Source: Tepidimonas charontis (GTDB lineage: Bacteria > Pseudomonadota > Gammaproteobacteria > Burkholderiales > Burkholderiaceae_C). Taken from it: a DNA stretch of 64,000 bases. The notes beneath the pieces are model-generated. The model did not search any database. It saw nothing but the letters and a program-made list of their open reading frames with translations, and was not told where the DNA came from. Numbering within the stretch: position 1 is the first letter of the stretch; each line of letters starts with the position of its first letter. Positions 1 to 6,725 of this stretch are shown one piece after another. Where the stretch lies: the NCBI RefSeq assembly GCF_007556685.1, contig NZ_VJON01000007.1, forward strand, positions 16,957-80,956, given 5' to 3'. The translations under genes were made by a program, and so were the position numbers.

Positions 1-1
1 T

Positions 2-724
2 GAGCAGGTCGCCGCCGTCGCTGATGCGCTGGCAGGCGAGGGGCAGCAGCCGACGATCCGGGCAGTGCGGGAGAAGCTGGGCGACACCGGCAGCCCGAAC
101 ACCATCCACAAGCATCTCACCGCATGGCGGCAAGCCCGCCCGGTCGCCGCCGCCGATGCGCCGGAATTGCCGCACACGCTGACCGCGGCCATTGCCGCAG
201 AGATCGAGCGGGCCGCTGCACGCGCCCGCGCCGAGATCGAGGACCGCTTGGTGCAGGCGCAAGCGGAAGCCGCCGAACTGGCCGCCGCTGGCGAGGCGCT
301 GGAGGCGGAGCGCGACGAACTGGCCGAGCAGGTGGCCGTCCTCACCACAGAGCGCGACACGCTGGCAGGCAAAGCCGCCCAGCAGGCCGCCGACTTGGCC
401 GAGGCACAGCGGCGCATCGAGCGCGAGCAGCAGGCGGCAGAGGCCGCCCGCGTGGAGGTGGCAACCGCCCGCCTCAAAATAGAGGCGCAGGCGGAGCGCG
501 TGAGCGAACTGGCCGCCGAGCTTGAGCGCCTACGCGCCGCACTTGCCGAGGCGCAGCAGGGCCGCACCGCAGCCGAACAGCAGGCCGCCGTGCTGGCGGC
601 ACGGCTGGATGCGTGCGCCGAGGCCCGCGCAGAGCGTGACGAGGCGCGCAAGGCAGCGGCAGAGGCGCGCGAGCAAGCTGCCCGGCTGGCCGGGCAGCTT
701 GAGGCGCTACAACAGCAGAAATAA
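2..724 (+). CDS. KfrA-like plasmid DNA-binding coiled-coil protein, 5' partial
   Basis: The reading frame is already open at base 2, so the gene starts before the window; about 240 codons are visible. The first ~45 residues (VADALAGEGQQPTIRAVREK, then LGDTGSPNTIHKHL) match the N-terminal DNA-binding domain of KfrA-type plasmid proteins, which reads a fixed G-x-x-PT-xx-VR-xx-LG-x-GS-xx-TI pattern. The rest, to the stop at 722-724, is almost pure Ala/Glu/Arg/Gln heptads, a long coiled coil. KfrA proteins autoregulate and contribute to plasmid stability and partition. Its presence next to ParM-like and conjugation genes says the left part of the window came from a plasmid or conjugative element. 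The codon GTG at 65 is internal rather than the true start. Confidence 0.75.
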   Translation, partial: EQVAAVADALAGEGQQPTIRAVREKLGDTGSPNTIHKHLTAWRQARPVAAADAPELPHTLTAAIAAEIERAAARARAEIEDRLVQAQAEAAELAAAGEALEAERDELAEQVAVLTTERDTLAGKAAQQAADLAEAQRRIEREQQAAEAARVEVATARLKIEAQAERVSELAAELERLRAALAEAQQGRTAAEQQAAVLAARLDACAEARAERDEARKAAAEAREQAARLAGQLEALQQQK

Positions 725-792
725 GCGGCGCAGGCCGTGGCGGGCGCCAAGGCAGCGCCTAACCACGCGGCTTCTCAAGAAGCGCTTTCACA

Positions 793-908
793 GCATCACC
801 AGCGCGGAAGCCCCCGACTTCAGTCGGGGGAGGAAGCGCGGCCCCCATGGGTTGGCATATTGAACCAATCCGCCTATAATTACGGGCATGAAGCTGACCT
901 TGCAGACG
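793..908 (+). repeat. Solo left end of the tnpB insertion element (116-bp direct repeat, copy 1)
   Basis: These 116 bp recur at 1845-1960, apparently unchanged. They carry the subterminal hairpin (CCCCCGAC/GTCGGGGG around 811-830), the tnpB promoter and the first seven tnpB codons (ATG at 888), after which the sequence diverges completely. This is therefore a truncated copy of the IS200/IS605-type element: left end only, the body and right end deleted. Homology continues weakly to the left (tttcac at 786-791 and 1835-1840). Confidence 0.85.
852..880 (+). promoter_or_regulatory. Orphan sigma70 promoter in the truncated IS left end
   Basis: TTGGCA, 17-bp spacer, TATAAT, identical to the tnpB promoter at 1904-1932. 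In this copy the gene behind it is gone, so it would transcribe rightwards into the 909-1171 fragment and possibly to the terminator at 1214. Confidence 0.6.
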
Positions 909-1171
909 TGCGGCGCGCGTTTGCAGCCGAGGCAGCGAAGATGGGGCGCTCGCTCTGGAGTGTGCCAACTCTGGATGATCTGTCTGGGCGTTACTTCGAC
1001 AGTGAGCGCGCCGAAAAAGCGCAAGAGGCGATGCGCCGGGCTCTAGAGCAAACGCTTGTGGAGCACGGCATTGACCCGACGGCGATGCTGCTGCCCAAGC
1101 CCACGGCAGCGGCGCTGCCGCAGCCCAGTGGTAGTGTGCCGGAAAAGGCTGAGCAGCTCGCGCTTGTCTAG
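909..1171 (+). pseudogene. C-terminal fragment of an unrecognised protein, headless
   Basis: About 87 codons are open from the IS junction to the stop at 1169-1171 (VRRAFAAEAAKMGRSLWSVP to EKAEQLALV). The frame runs back through the IS left end to 737 only because that repeat happens to lack stops in this frame. The natural N-terminus was presumably lost when the IS copy inserted or was deleted. The sequence is hydrophilic, Ala/Glu-rich and helical, with a Pro-rich tail. A strong terminator follows 42 bp later, which suits a real gene 3' end. I recognise no family. Confidence 0.45.
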
Positions 1172-1213
1172 CACGCCTAGGCTTGCTCGGGTTGTAGCGA
1201 CAAATCACCTCAC

Positions 1214-1239
1214 CCCGCGCCCCTTGTGGCGCGGGTTTT
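1214..1239 (+). terminator. Rho-independent terminator
   Basis: CCCGCGCC (1214-1221), 6-nt loop, GGCGCGGG (1228-1235), then TTTT. A perfect 8-bp GC stem downstream of the 909-1171 frame. Confidence 0.75.
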
Positions 1240-1289
1240 CCGACCAGCCGGCGGTGAGTAGCCGGCAGAGCATCGAAAAGGAGAACGAC

Positions 1290-1502
1290 GTGGACTATCA
1301 GGCACTAAAGAAAATCGGCAACGAAATGCTCAGCGAGATGATCCGCGATGCCGTCGCCCGGGGCGATTTCGGAAAACGCGACCACGGAGAAACCGCGCGC
1401 GATGTGATCGAGCGCCTTGGCGCGCGGGGGCTCAGTGCCGATGAAAAGCGCTTCATCGGGGGCTACATCATGGCCCAGTGTGGCTACGGCGGCGGCCTTT
1501 GA
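1290..1502 (+). CDS. Small hypothetical protein, 70 aa
   Basis: The start is GTG at 1290, chosen because a strong Shine-Dalgarno AAGGAG sits at 1277-1282, seven bases upstream. The product is helical and charged (VDYQALKKIGNEMLSEMIRD onward), ending in a hydrophobic, Gly-rich tail (GGYIMAQCGYGGGL). It lies just after a terminator, so it starts its own transcription unit, and is followed closely by another small gene. It resembles the small orphan proteins common on plasmids and conjugative elements. No family recognised; the coding call rests on the ribosome binding site and codon use. Confidence 0.55.
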   Translation: MDYQALKKIGNEMLSEMIRDAVARGDFGKRDHGETARDVIERLGARGLSADEKRFIGGYIMAQCGYGGGL

Positions 1503-1547
1503 CTACGACAATGCCAAATGGGTAGAGAATGGAGGCTCTCGATAACG

Positions 1548-1751
1548 ATGAAAAAATTCGAGCGAAACGGAAAAGAAAATGGCAAGTCGGCGTGGCTTGT
1601 CAAGCAGTCGTTTGTTGGCAGACACATCACTGTCGCCTCCATCGTGTTCGATGGCAGCGATTGGTGTCTTTGCACGCACGGCAAGTCGGGCATTCGCACA
1701 GACCGATTTGCCACCTTGAGGGAGGCCAAGGAGGAAGCCCTCAAGATTTGA
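1548..1751 (+). CDS. Small hypothetical protein, 67 aa
   Basis: The ATG at 1548 is preferred over the in-frame GTG/ATG region at 1518 because the protein from there (MKKFERNGKENGKSAWLVKQ) is typical, and GGAGG lies at 1531-1535. It is basic at the N-terminus and ends in a helix (ATLREAKEEALKI). The pattern of short beta strands followed by a REAKEEA helix resembles small single-domain proteins of mobile elements, but I cannot name a family. The stop at 1749-1751 abuts an IS terminal sequence starting at 1750, so the native C-terminus may have been altered by that insertion. Confidence 0.5.
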   Translation: MKKFERNGKENGKSAWLVKQSFVGRHITVASIVFDGSDWCLCTHGKSGIRTDRFATLREAKEEALKI

Positions 1752-1804
1752 CCCGGCGCACGGCAAGCCCCCGGCCTTCGGGCCGGGGAAGGATAGCGCG
1801 GACG
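1750..1804 (+). repeat. Solo IS terminal sequence (second IS605-like family), left-end type
   Basis: GACCCGGcGCaCGGCAAGCC followed by a palindromic hairpin (ccccggcc ttc gggccgggg) and GGAAGGATAGCGCGGACG. The same block recurs at 13708-13761 with only a few differences, and its first 20 bases recur inverted at 15008-15027. These are the terminal hairpins of a different IS200/IS605-type element from the one at 1845-3110; here only the one end is left, sitting immediately upstream of it. Confidence 0.7.
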
Positions 1805-1903
1805 CCGTAGGCGCCCCATAGGCCAATCGTATCATTTCACCACGGCATCACCAGCGCGGAAGCCCCCGACTTCAGTCGGGGGAGGAAGCGCGGCCCCCAT
1901 GGG

Positions 1904-1932
1904 TTGGCATATTGAACCAATCCGCCTATAAT
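1904..1932 (+). promoter_or_regulatory. tnpB promoter; probably leaderless transcript
   Basis: TTGGCA at 1904-1909, 17-bp spacer, perfect TATAAT at 1927-1932. The tnpB ATG is at 1940, seven bases after the -10 box, so transcription should start at or next to the start codon and no Shine-Dalgarno is possible. Confidence 0.7.
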
Positions 1933-1939
1933 TACGGGC

Positions 1940-3052
1940 ATGAAGCTGACCTTGCAGACGCAACTTCTGCCTACCTCGGAGCAAGCCGCTTTGCTTGAGG
2001 CGACCATGCGCGCCTTCAACGAAGCAGCCAACTGGTTGGCCGGCGAGGCGTTTGCAAGAAAGACCGCCAACAAAATCCTGCTGCAAAAGCTCTGCTACGC
2101 TCAGTTGCGCGAGAGATTCGGGCTGTCGGCCCAGATGGCGGTGCGCTGCATTGCGCAAGTCTGCGAAGCCTACAAGCGGGACAGGTCCAAGCGACCGCAG
2201 TTTCGTCCGCTTGCCGCTGTCCCCTATGACCAGCGGTTGATGAGCTTCAAGGGCATTGACCGCGTGTCGCTTTTGACGCTGTCGGGTCGCATTCTCGTGC
2301 CCATGGTCATGGGCAAGTATCAGCAAGAACGGTTTACCGCCGCCAGGGGGCAATGTGACCTCGTCCTGCGCAAGGATGGCAAGTGGTTCCTGCTTGTGAC
2401 CGTCGATCTGCCAGACGGCACCAAGCCGCCAACGACCGACTTCATCGGCGTCGATCTCGGAGTGGCCAATATCGCCACCGACAGCGACGGGCAGCACTAC
2501 AGCGGCGATGCGGTCGAAGCCGTCAGGAGTAGGCAGTACACACTGCGCGCCAGTCTCCAGAGGGCTGCTTCTGCCAAAAAGCGGCGAGGCATGCGTCCGA
2601 AGAACATCCGGCGCAAGCTCAAGCGCTTGAGCGGGAAGGAAAGGAGATTTCGCGCCAACGAGAATCATCGCATAGCCAAATCGCTCGTTGCTAAGGCCAA
2701 AGGCACCGGTCGCGGGCTTGCCCTGGAGGAACTCAAGGGCATCCGCAACCGGACACGGTTTCGCAAGGCGCAGCGGGCGAAGATGGGTGGGTGGGCTTTG
2801 GCGCAACTTCGTGCATTTGTCGAATACAAAGCCAGGCTGGCAGGCGTTGAGGTCGTCTACATCAACCCTGCCTATACCAGCCAGACGTGCGCGGTTTGCG
2901 GGCATGTATCCAAAGCCAACCGCCCATCGCAAACGGAGTTTCGCTGCGTGGCCTGTGGGCACGCCGACCACGCAGACGTGAACGCGGCGAGTAACATCCG
3001 TTGCCTCGCCAGGGCGTCTGTCAATACGCCTAAAGTCTCGGAACCGCATTAG
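1940..3052 (+). CDS. tnpB: RNA-guided endonuclease TnpB (IS200/IS605 OrfB)
   Basis: 370 residues, the usual length for the family. The split RuvC triad is intact: D172 in GVDLG, E253 in LEELKGIR, D346 in HADVNAA. A zinc finger with CxxC pairs C317/C320 and C336/C339 sits between the last two motifs, as in active TnpB. TnpB uses a right-end-derived omega RNA to cut target DNA next to a transposon-associated motif and so helps retain the element. The N-terminal MKLTLQTQLLPTSEQ is the standard wedge-domain start. The guide would correspond to bases just after the right end (about 3111-3130). No tnpA partner is nearby. Confidence 0.93.
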   Translation: MKLTLQTQLLPTSEQAALLEATMRAFNEAANWLAGEAFARKTANKILLQKLCYAQLRERFGLSAQMAVRCIAQVCEAYKRDRSKRPQFRPLAAVPYDQRLMSFKGIDRVSLLTLSGRILVPMVMGKYQQERFTAARGQCDLVLRKDGKWFLLVTVDLPDGTKPPTTDFIGVDLGVANIATDSDGQHYSGDAVEAVRSRQYTLRASLQRAASAKKRRGMRPKNIRRKLKRLSGKERRFRANENHRIAKSLVAKAKGTGRGLALEELKGIRNRTRFRKAQRAKMGGWALAQLRAFVEYKARLAGVEVVYINPAYTSQTCAVCGHVSKANRPSQTEFRCVACGHADHADVNAASNIRCLARASVNTPKVSEPH

Positions 3053-3082
3053 GACCTTCTGGTTGCGTAGTACAGGGACAAG

Positions 3083-3110
3083 CCACCGACTTCAGTCGGG
3101 GGTAGTTGAC
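3083..3110 (+). ncRNA. Predicted 3' end and right-end hairpin of the TnpB omega RNA
   Basis: The stem ccgac/gtcgg with flanking G-rich tract and TAGTTGAC closes the element. In known TnpB systems the guide RNA covers the 3' end of tnpB and this right end, and its last 16-20 nt come from the flanking DNA. The 5' boundary within tnpB cannot be set from sequence alone. Confidence 0.45.
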
Positions 3111-3212
3111 ATGACCAACGTCAGTGCGCACCACCGGGTGCGCCTGGGCAGCGTCCAGACCGGCCAAGTCGCGCTTGGCCTTGTCGTCGATCTCAATCCG
3201 CCAGGCCAACAT
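3111..3212 (-). pseudogene. RelE-type toxin, N-terminal fragment cut by the tnpB element
   Basis: Reading from ATG at 3212, the frame MLAWRIEIDDKAKRDLAGLD is the conserved beginning of RelE/ParE-superfamily toxins (usually MAWRIEFDDAAKKDLAKLD). It stays toxin-like to about residue 24, then runs into the IS right end at 3110, so the catalytic C-terminal half is gone. The start overlaps the antitoxin stop by 20 bp, the normal arrangement for antitoxin-first relBE operons. The last 10 or so codons before the IS (AHPVVRTDVGH) do not look like the family, so there may have been an earlier deletion. Confidence 0.7.
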
Positions 3213-3402
3213 CGCGCTCCACTTCTTCCAGCGTATGGGTGCGGCTGCGGCCTGCACGGATGTCGATCAGGCGTTGCTCTGCAAGGTACAGGTCTTCGAG
3301 GTCGTCCAAGTGCTCAAGAATGGCTTCGCGGGCATAGAACGTCTTGGTGCGTTCGGTGGCCTTCGCCAGTGCTTCAAGGCGGGCTTCCACTTCGGCGGGC
3401 AT
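3193..3402 (-). CDS. RelB-type ribbon-helix-helix antitoxin
   Basis: 69 residues from ATG at 3402. EVEARLEALAKATERTKTFY followed by AREAILEHLDDLEDLYLAE is the classic ribbon-helix-helix plus toxin-neutralising helix of RelB/StbD-type antitoxins, ending LEEVERDVGLAD. The very N-terminal strand is slightly unusual (MPAEVEARL instead of MLAVRLPxEVEARL); an upstream TTG (in LDANMPAEV) could add four residues. The gene starts inside the WGR gene (29-bp overlap) and its stop overlaps the toxin start. Its toxin is truncated, so this is now an orphan antitoxin. Confidence 0.75.
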   Translation of the reverse strand: MPAEVEARLEALAKATERTKTFYAREAILEHLDDLEDLYLAEQRLIDIRAGRSRTHTLEEVERDVGLAD

Positions 3403-3634
3403 ATTGGCATCCAACCGCCACGGACAGCAGACGGTATCCGTGCCGCTCACGCACGCGAGCAAGGCGCTCGACCTCTGCCAGCGCCCGTTGTTCGTCGTCG
3501 AACACCTGGCGTTTCGTCCCTCCTCGCCGGTTGTAGAGGCCATACCAGCGCCGATGCAGCACGAAGGCTCCGAACAGGTCGCGTTCCAGCCACATGGTAT
3601 AGCCGCGCCGGTCGGTCCTGAACTCAAGCAGCAT
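3374..3634 (-). CDS. WGR-domain protein, small
   Basis: 86 residues from ATG at 3634. The core reads LLEFRTDRRGYTMWLERDLFG, AFVLHRRWYGLYNRRGGTKR and an ensuing helix with RERHGY, which fits a single WGR domain (a small nucleic-acid-associated fold with a conserved W-G-R-like strand and K/R-x-x-x-GY end). WGR domains occur in PARPs and in mobile-element proteins; stand-alone copies are common near integrases, but the molecular role is unknown. It overlaps the glycosylase stop by 11 bp upstream and the antitoxin start by 29 bp downstream, so the four genes are probably translationally coupled. The last ~15 residues (SVAVGCQYARRSGSPP) are off-domain, probably read-through created by the junction with the antitoxin gene. 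Confidence 0.65.
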   Translation of the reverse strand: MLLEFRTDRRGYTMWLERDLFGAFVLHRRWYGLYNRRGGTKRQVFDDEQRALAEVERLARVRERHGYRLLSVAVGCQYARRSGSPP

Positions 3635-4274
3635 GCGATGACTCCAGGCATTCGACGGCCAGTTCAACCTGCTCCTTACCAATATCGCACCACCTGCGCC
3701 CGTCGAGCGCCTTGCGGTTCCAGGCCATGCCGGACGTATGAGGCATCGGAACGGCATAGACGGGGCCTGCGACGTGCAGCAAGTGGCGGATGGCGGGTTT
3801 GAGAGCATCGTGGGCATCTTTCGCCAACACCAGTGCCGACGCGCGCGAGCGCTCGATTTGCCACCACAGCGCGCCGCTGCCAAGAAAAACCTCCGTGGCC
3901 GTTGTGCCAACCAGCAGCAGTACACGAGGCCGGCACATCAGCAAGAACTCGCCCAGTTTGGGCAGGCAGTTGGCGATCTCGTGGCGGCCTGGCGCGCGGT
4001 TGTTTTCAGGACGACACCGAACGATGTTGGCAACGCCGTAGTCGCGATTGCGCTCCAGTCCGTGCTGCACGAGCAGGGCATCGAGCACGCGCCCGGCCTG
4101 CCCGACGAAGCCTTCCCCGATTTCGTCTTCCTCGGCGCCAGGTGCCTCACCGATTGCCAGCAGTCCGCCAGGTGGACAAGGGGTCGGCTGCACGATGCAA
4201 CGGCGGCTCAAGACAAGCCGATCGCACAAGCGGCACTCAGGCGCGTGACTCGACCTCGATCCATAGTCGTTCAT
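3624..4274 (-). CDS. Family-4-like uracil-DNA glycosylase
   Basis: 216 residues from ATG at 4274 (an ATG one codon upstream is equally possible). Four cysteines fit the 4Fe-4S ligands of family-4 UDGs: C14 and C17 in ECRLCDRL, C87 in IVRCRPE and C103 in ANCLPKL. The water-activating motif is GEAPGAEED (42-50); the second motif is PHTSGM instead of the usual HPS/HPA form. The enzyme removes uracil from DNA, starting base-excision repair. It overlaps the integrase 3' end by 38 bp. UDGs of this kind are repeatedly carried by integrated elements; protection of single-stranded transfer DNA is a possible reason, but that is inference. Confidence 0.8.
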   Translation of the reverse strand: MNDYGSRSSHAPECRLCDRLVLSRRCIVQPTPCPPGGLLAIGEAPGAEEDEIGEGFVGQAGRVLDALLVQHGLERNRDYGVANIVRCRPENNRAPGRHEIANCLPKLGEFLLMCRPRVLLLVGTTATEVFLGSGALWWQIERSRASALVLAKDAHDALKPAIRHLLHVAGPVYAVPMPHTSGMAWNRKALDGRRWCDIGKEQVELAVECLESSHAA

Positions 4275-6135
4275 CATCGGTCTCCGTGTAAATGCTGGTG
4301 GTCGCCAGACTCGCGTGACCCAGCAGTTTTTGCACGAGGTTGACGGGCACGCCACTGGAGGCCAAATGAGCGCCGCAGGTGTGGCGCAGCCAGTGCACTG
4401 TGGCCCGCTCAAAGGCTTTGGCTTCCTGCTCCAAGCCTTGCGCAACCAGTTGTTGCGCGGCGTCGTGAAACACCGCCCGCAGCATCTTGTACAGTGCGCT
4501 GCCGCTGACCGGCGCCAGGCTGCCAAGCCGGGTGATGAGCGGCGTGTCGGCAGGGTTGCGAAGTGGGTCGGCATCGAGTCCGCGCCACGTCAGGTATTGG
4601 CGCAGTCGATCCACGACCGCCGTGGGGACGGGAACCGCACGCCAGCGCCCCCCTTTGCCCAGCACCTTGAGCATCCAGCGCACACCCAAATCGTCTTTCA
4701 GCGGCATGGTGTAGAGTCGGCCTACGGTGGCATCGACCAACTCCGACAGGCGCAAGCCCGTGGCGTGAGCAAAGGCAAGCACGAACTGCACCCGCGCCAC
4801 AGCCTCGCTGGCTGGCATGGCGTCGATGTGGGCCATCAGGTACTCCCACTGCGCCACAGAGAACACGCGGGACAGCTCGACATCTGGTGGCGCATCCCCG
4901 CTTGCCGCTAGCTTGCGCCCCACGGCGCTCCAAGGGTTGAACGCGCAGTACTGAACCTGCACCAACCATTCGAACAGACTGGAGACAACCGTCAGCGCCT
5001 GGCGCACGCTGGTTGCCGACAGCGGGCCATCGAACGGACGCCACTCGGGGCTGAAGCGCGGCGTGTTGCGCTTGCCGATCCATGCCGACTGGGGTAGTCG
5101 ATACGGCCAGTGCTCAGGATCGGTGCGGCCCAGCGCTGAGAGCCAATCGCGGTAGGCCGCGCAGTCCTCGACGGTGAGGTCGGACAGCGCTTTCTGGCGC
5201 TCGATGACCGCCCAAAGCAACAACCGTTCCGCCTCCTTGCGGTACGCACGCAGGGTGTGCGGGCTGCCCGACTTGGTGGTCAGCCAAGCATCAATGGCCT
5301 GCTGGTCGTTGCCGGCCTGAATCCGGGGTGGTCCAGGATAGCGGTTGGAAGCCGCTTCGCCCGACAGCGACGAAGGCACGGCCAGCGCCTCGATGGGCAC
5401 GATGGCCGTCTCCCTGGCGCGTAATGGGACGACTTCTGCTGAGGGTTTGTGGCGTGCAGGCGCGCAGGCGTAGGAGGGCAGGGGGCCGACCGATGCCTCA
5501 TAGCCCCGAAGCCACTCGACGATGCGCTGGGCGCCCTTTTCGCCGAGTTTGGGAACGGTCGTCCACCAGCGCTGGCCCCGCCGACGGATACGCTCGATGA
5601 GGTCGGCAATGGTGACGATATTTGCGCCCGCCAAGCGCTCGGCCAGCGCCTCATCGAACCACGCCGACACGGGGTCAGCGGGCACGGGCTCAGTGGTCAG
5701 CAGGCGCTCGATCACGTCCAGGGCGCGCAACTGCCGCTCGATGAGTCGTTGGCGCTGTCGGGTCTTGCGGTCAAGCACGCTTGGGAACGTCTGCACGTAT
5801 AGCCGAATGAGCTCGTCCTCGCGGTAGAACCCATCCGGGTCGTGCGCTTGGCGAAAGTCCTCCAGCGACGGCGGCAACGATACCGCACTCGATGCCGTTC
5901 GAGGCGCCAGGTGCAAGCGCAGCAGGCGCGCTTCGCCTTTCTTCCCATGCCGCAAGGCCGCTTGGCTGAACGTGTCGCGCAACCACGCCAGCGTGGACTT
6001 GGCAACCCGCAAATCGAGGCCCGTTTCCAGATACCGATCCGCCAGCGCCTTGAGCTCAAGGCCCTGAAGCCACCCCCGGTAGAACGCGACGTGGTGTCGC
6101 CCGATCCTGCGATCACGGCGCGATCGTTCCATCAC
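4237..6135 (-). CDS. Tyrosine-type site-specific integrase, long form
   Basis: 632 residues. The C-terminal catalytic domain has the full set R462 (TGLRLSEL), K494 (LGKGGRWR), H581-x-x-R584 (HWLRHTCG), H607 (LLGHASLATT) and nucleophile Y616 (SIYTETD). A core-binding SAM-like domain covers about 275-400. The N-terminal ~210 residues form the extra domain seen in the DUF3701-type phage-integrase group, including a helix-hairpin-helix-like stretch (VPKLGEKGAQRIVEWL, 194-209). Such integrases are carried by plasmids and integrated elements and often head a stability operon. The start overlaps the stop of the small gene at 6132 (TGATGG), and the glycosylase begins inside its 3' end, indicating one operon. 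Confidence 0.9.
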   Translation of the reverse strand: MMERSRRDRRIGRHHVAFYRGWLQGLELKALADRYLETGLDLRVAKSTLAWLRDTFSQAALRHGKKGEARLLRLHLAPRTASSAVSLPPSLEDFRQAHDPDGFYREDELIRLYVQTFPSVLDRKTRQRQRLIERQLRALDVIERLLTTEPVPADPVSAWFDEALAERLAGANIVTIADLIERIRRRGQRWWTTVPKLGEKGAQRIVEWLRGYEASVGPLPSYACAPARHKPSAEVVPLRARETAIVPIEALAVPSSLSGEAASNRYPGPPRIQAGNDQQAIDAWLTTKSGSPHTLRAYRKEAERLLLWAVIERQKALSDLTVEDCAAYRDWLSALGRTDPEHWPYRLPQSAWIGKRNTPRFSPEWRPFDGPLSATSVRQALTVVSSLFEWLVQVQYCAFNPWSAVGRKLAASGDAPPDVELSRVFSVAQWEYLMAHIDAMPASEAVARVQFVLAFAHATGLRLSELVDATVGRLYTMPLKDDLGVRWMLKVLGKGGRWRAVPVPTAVVDRLRQYLTWRGLDADPLRNPADTPLITRLGSLAPVSGSALYKMLRAVFHDAAQQLVAQGLEQEAKAFERATVHWLRHTCGAHLASSGVPVNLVQKLLGHASLATTSIYTETDDERLWIEVESRA

Positions 6136-6386
6136 AAATCCTCGCCGAGCGACTTGGCAAAGCTCACTGCGCGCCCGGCTCGCACTGGCGCGGTATCGGG
6201 AGCCTTTTCGGTTGGGGCTGGGTTGTCGCGCGGACGGGGGGCGGCACCGGTCGCGAGCGCCGCCAAACCCAGCGTTGCCAGCGTGCGAATGCGCTCCGCC
6301 CGCATGCGAGCGGGAATATCCTTCAGTGCCGCGAAGAGCTCGGGGCTCGATGGCGTCACTGTAAGGACGACGCGAATCCCGCTCAC
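6132..6386 (-). CDS. Small protein downstream of parM-like gene, possible partition adaptor
   Basis: 84 residues from GTG at 6386, which overlaps the ParM-like stop by 4 bp (GTGA). VSGIRVVLTVTPSSPELFAA followed by LKDIPARMRAERIRTLATLG looks like a short strand followed by helices, compatible with a small ribbon-helix-helix DNA-binding module of StbB/ParR type, followed by a disordered Pro/Ala tail. In ParM-type systems the gene directly after the actin encodes the adaptor that binds the centromere, so position supports that role, but no motif proves it. Its stop overlaps the integrase start. Confidence 0.5.
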   Translation of the reverse strand: MSGIRVVLTVTPSSPELFAALKDIPARMRAERIRTLATLGLAALATGAAPRPRDNPAPTEKAPDTAPVRAGRAVSFAKSLGEDL

Positions 6387-6725
6387 AGCGACATCCCCAT
6401 CAGCCAAAACCCGCGCGCGTTGGCATAAACCGGCTCCTTGGGGGAGACGACACGAAGCCGTGGAAATGCGGATTGAATCGCCGCCCGGAAAAACCCCGCC
6501 CCACCGCCAACCAGTACGACAAGATCGAATCCGCTGCCTTCCGTGCGCAATGACTTCAGCAGCGCTTGAGTCACCACGTCGCCAACGGTTTGGGATGCCT
6601 GCTCCAGATAGGGGGCTAGTTCCACACGTTGGCCCAACACCAAAATGCTGCTCTTGCCTGCACGCATGGCGTTTTCGAGCGCCTCTGTCGCAACGGTTGC
6701 GCACTTGAGCAAGCCGCAAGCCCCG
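6383..6725 (-). pseudogene. ParM/StbA-like actin ATPase, C-terminal fragment
   Basis: The frame ending at 6383 carries the C-terminal hallmark of plasmid-segregation actins: LVVLVGGGAGFFRAAIQSAF, then PKEPVYANARGFWLMG. The upstream EALENAMRAGKSSILVLGQR is still family-like. Beyond about 6715-6725 the frame becomes antisense to trbC and no longer resembles an actin, so the N-terminal two thirds with the phosphate loops is missing. The protein would have formed filaments that push plasmid copies apart; this fragment cannot bind ATP. Confidence 0.7.

Larger units (their letters stand above)
1845..3110 (+). mobile_element. IS200/IS605-type insertion element carrying tnpB only
   Basis: The left end carries a hairpin (CCCCCGACTTCAGTCGGGGG at about 1863-1882) and the right end a matching hairpin (ccaccgacttcagtcggggg, 3083-3102) followed by TAGTTGAC. 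tnpB lies between, and no tnpA tyrosine transposase is present, so the element is non-autonomous for excision and insertion. Its right end lies inside a RelE-type toxin gene on the opposite strand. The exact left boundary is uncertain: 1845 is where the direct repeat with 793-908 begins. Confidence 0.8.

Noticed and set aside
811..830. Hairpin CCCCCGACTTCAGTCGGGGG as a transcription terminator
   Set aside because: No T-tract, and it recurs at the tnpB element ends, so it is an IS terminal hairpin.
1832..3049. A 405-codon minus-strand frame across the tnpB element
   Set aside because: Antisense to tnpB, whose catalytic motifs, zinc finger and promoter are all on the plus strand.
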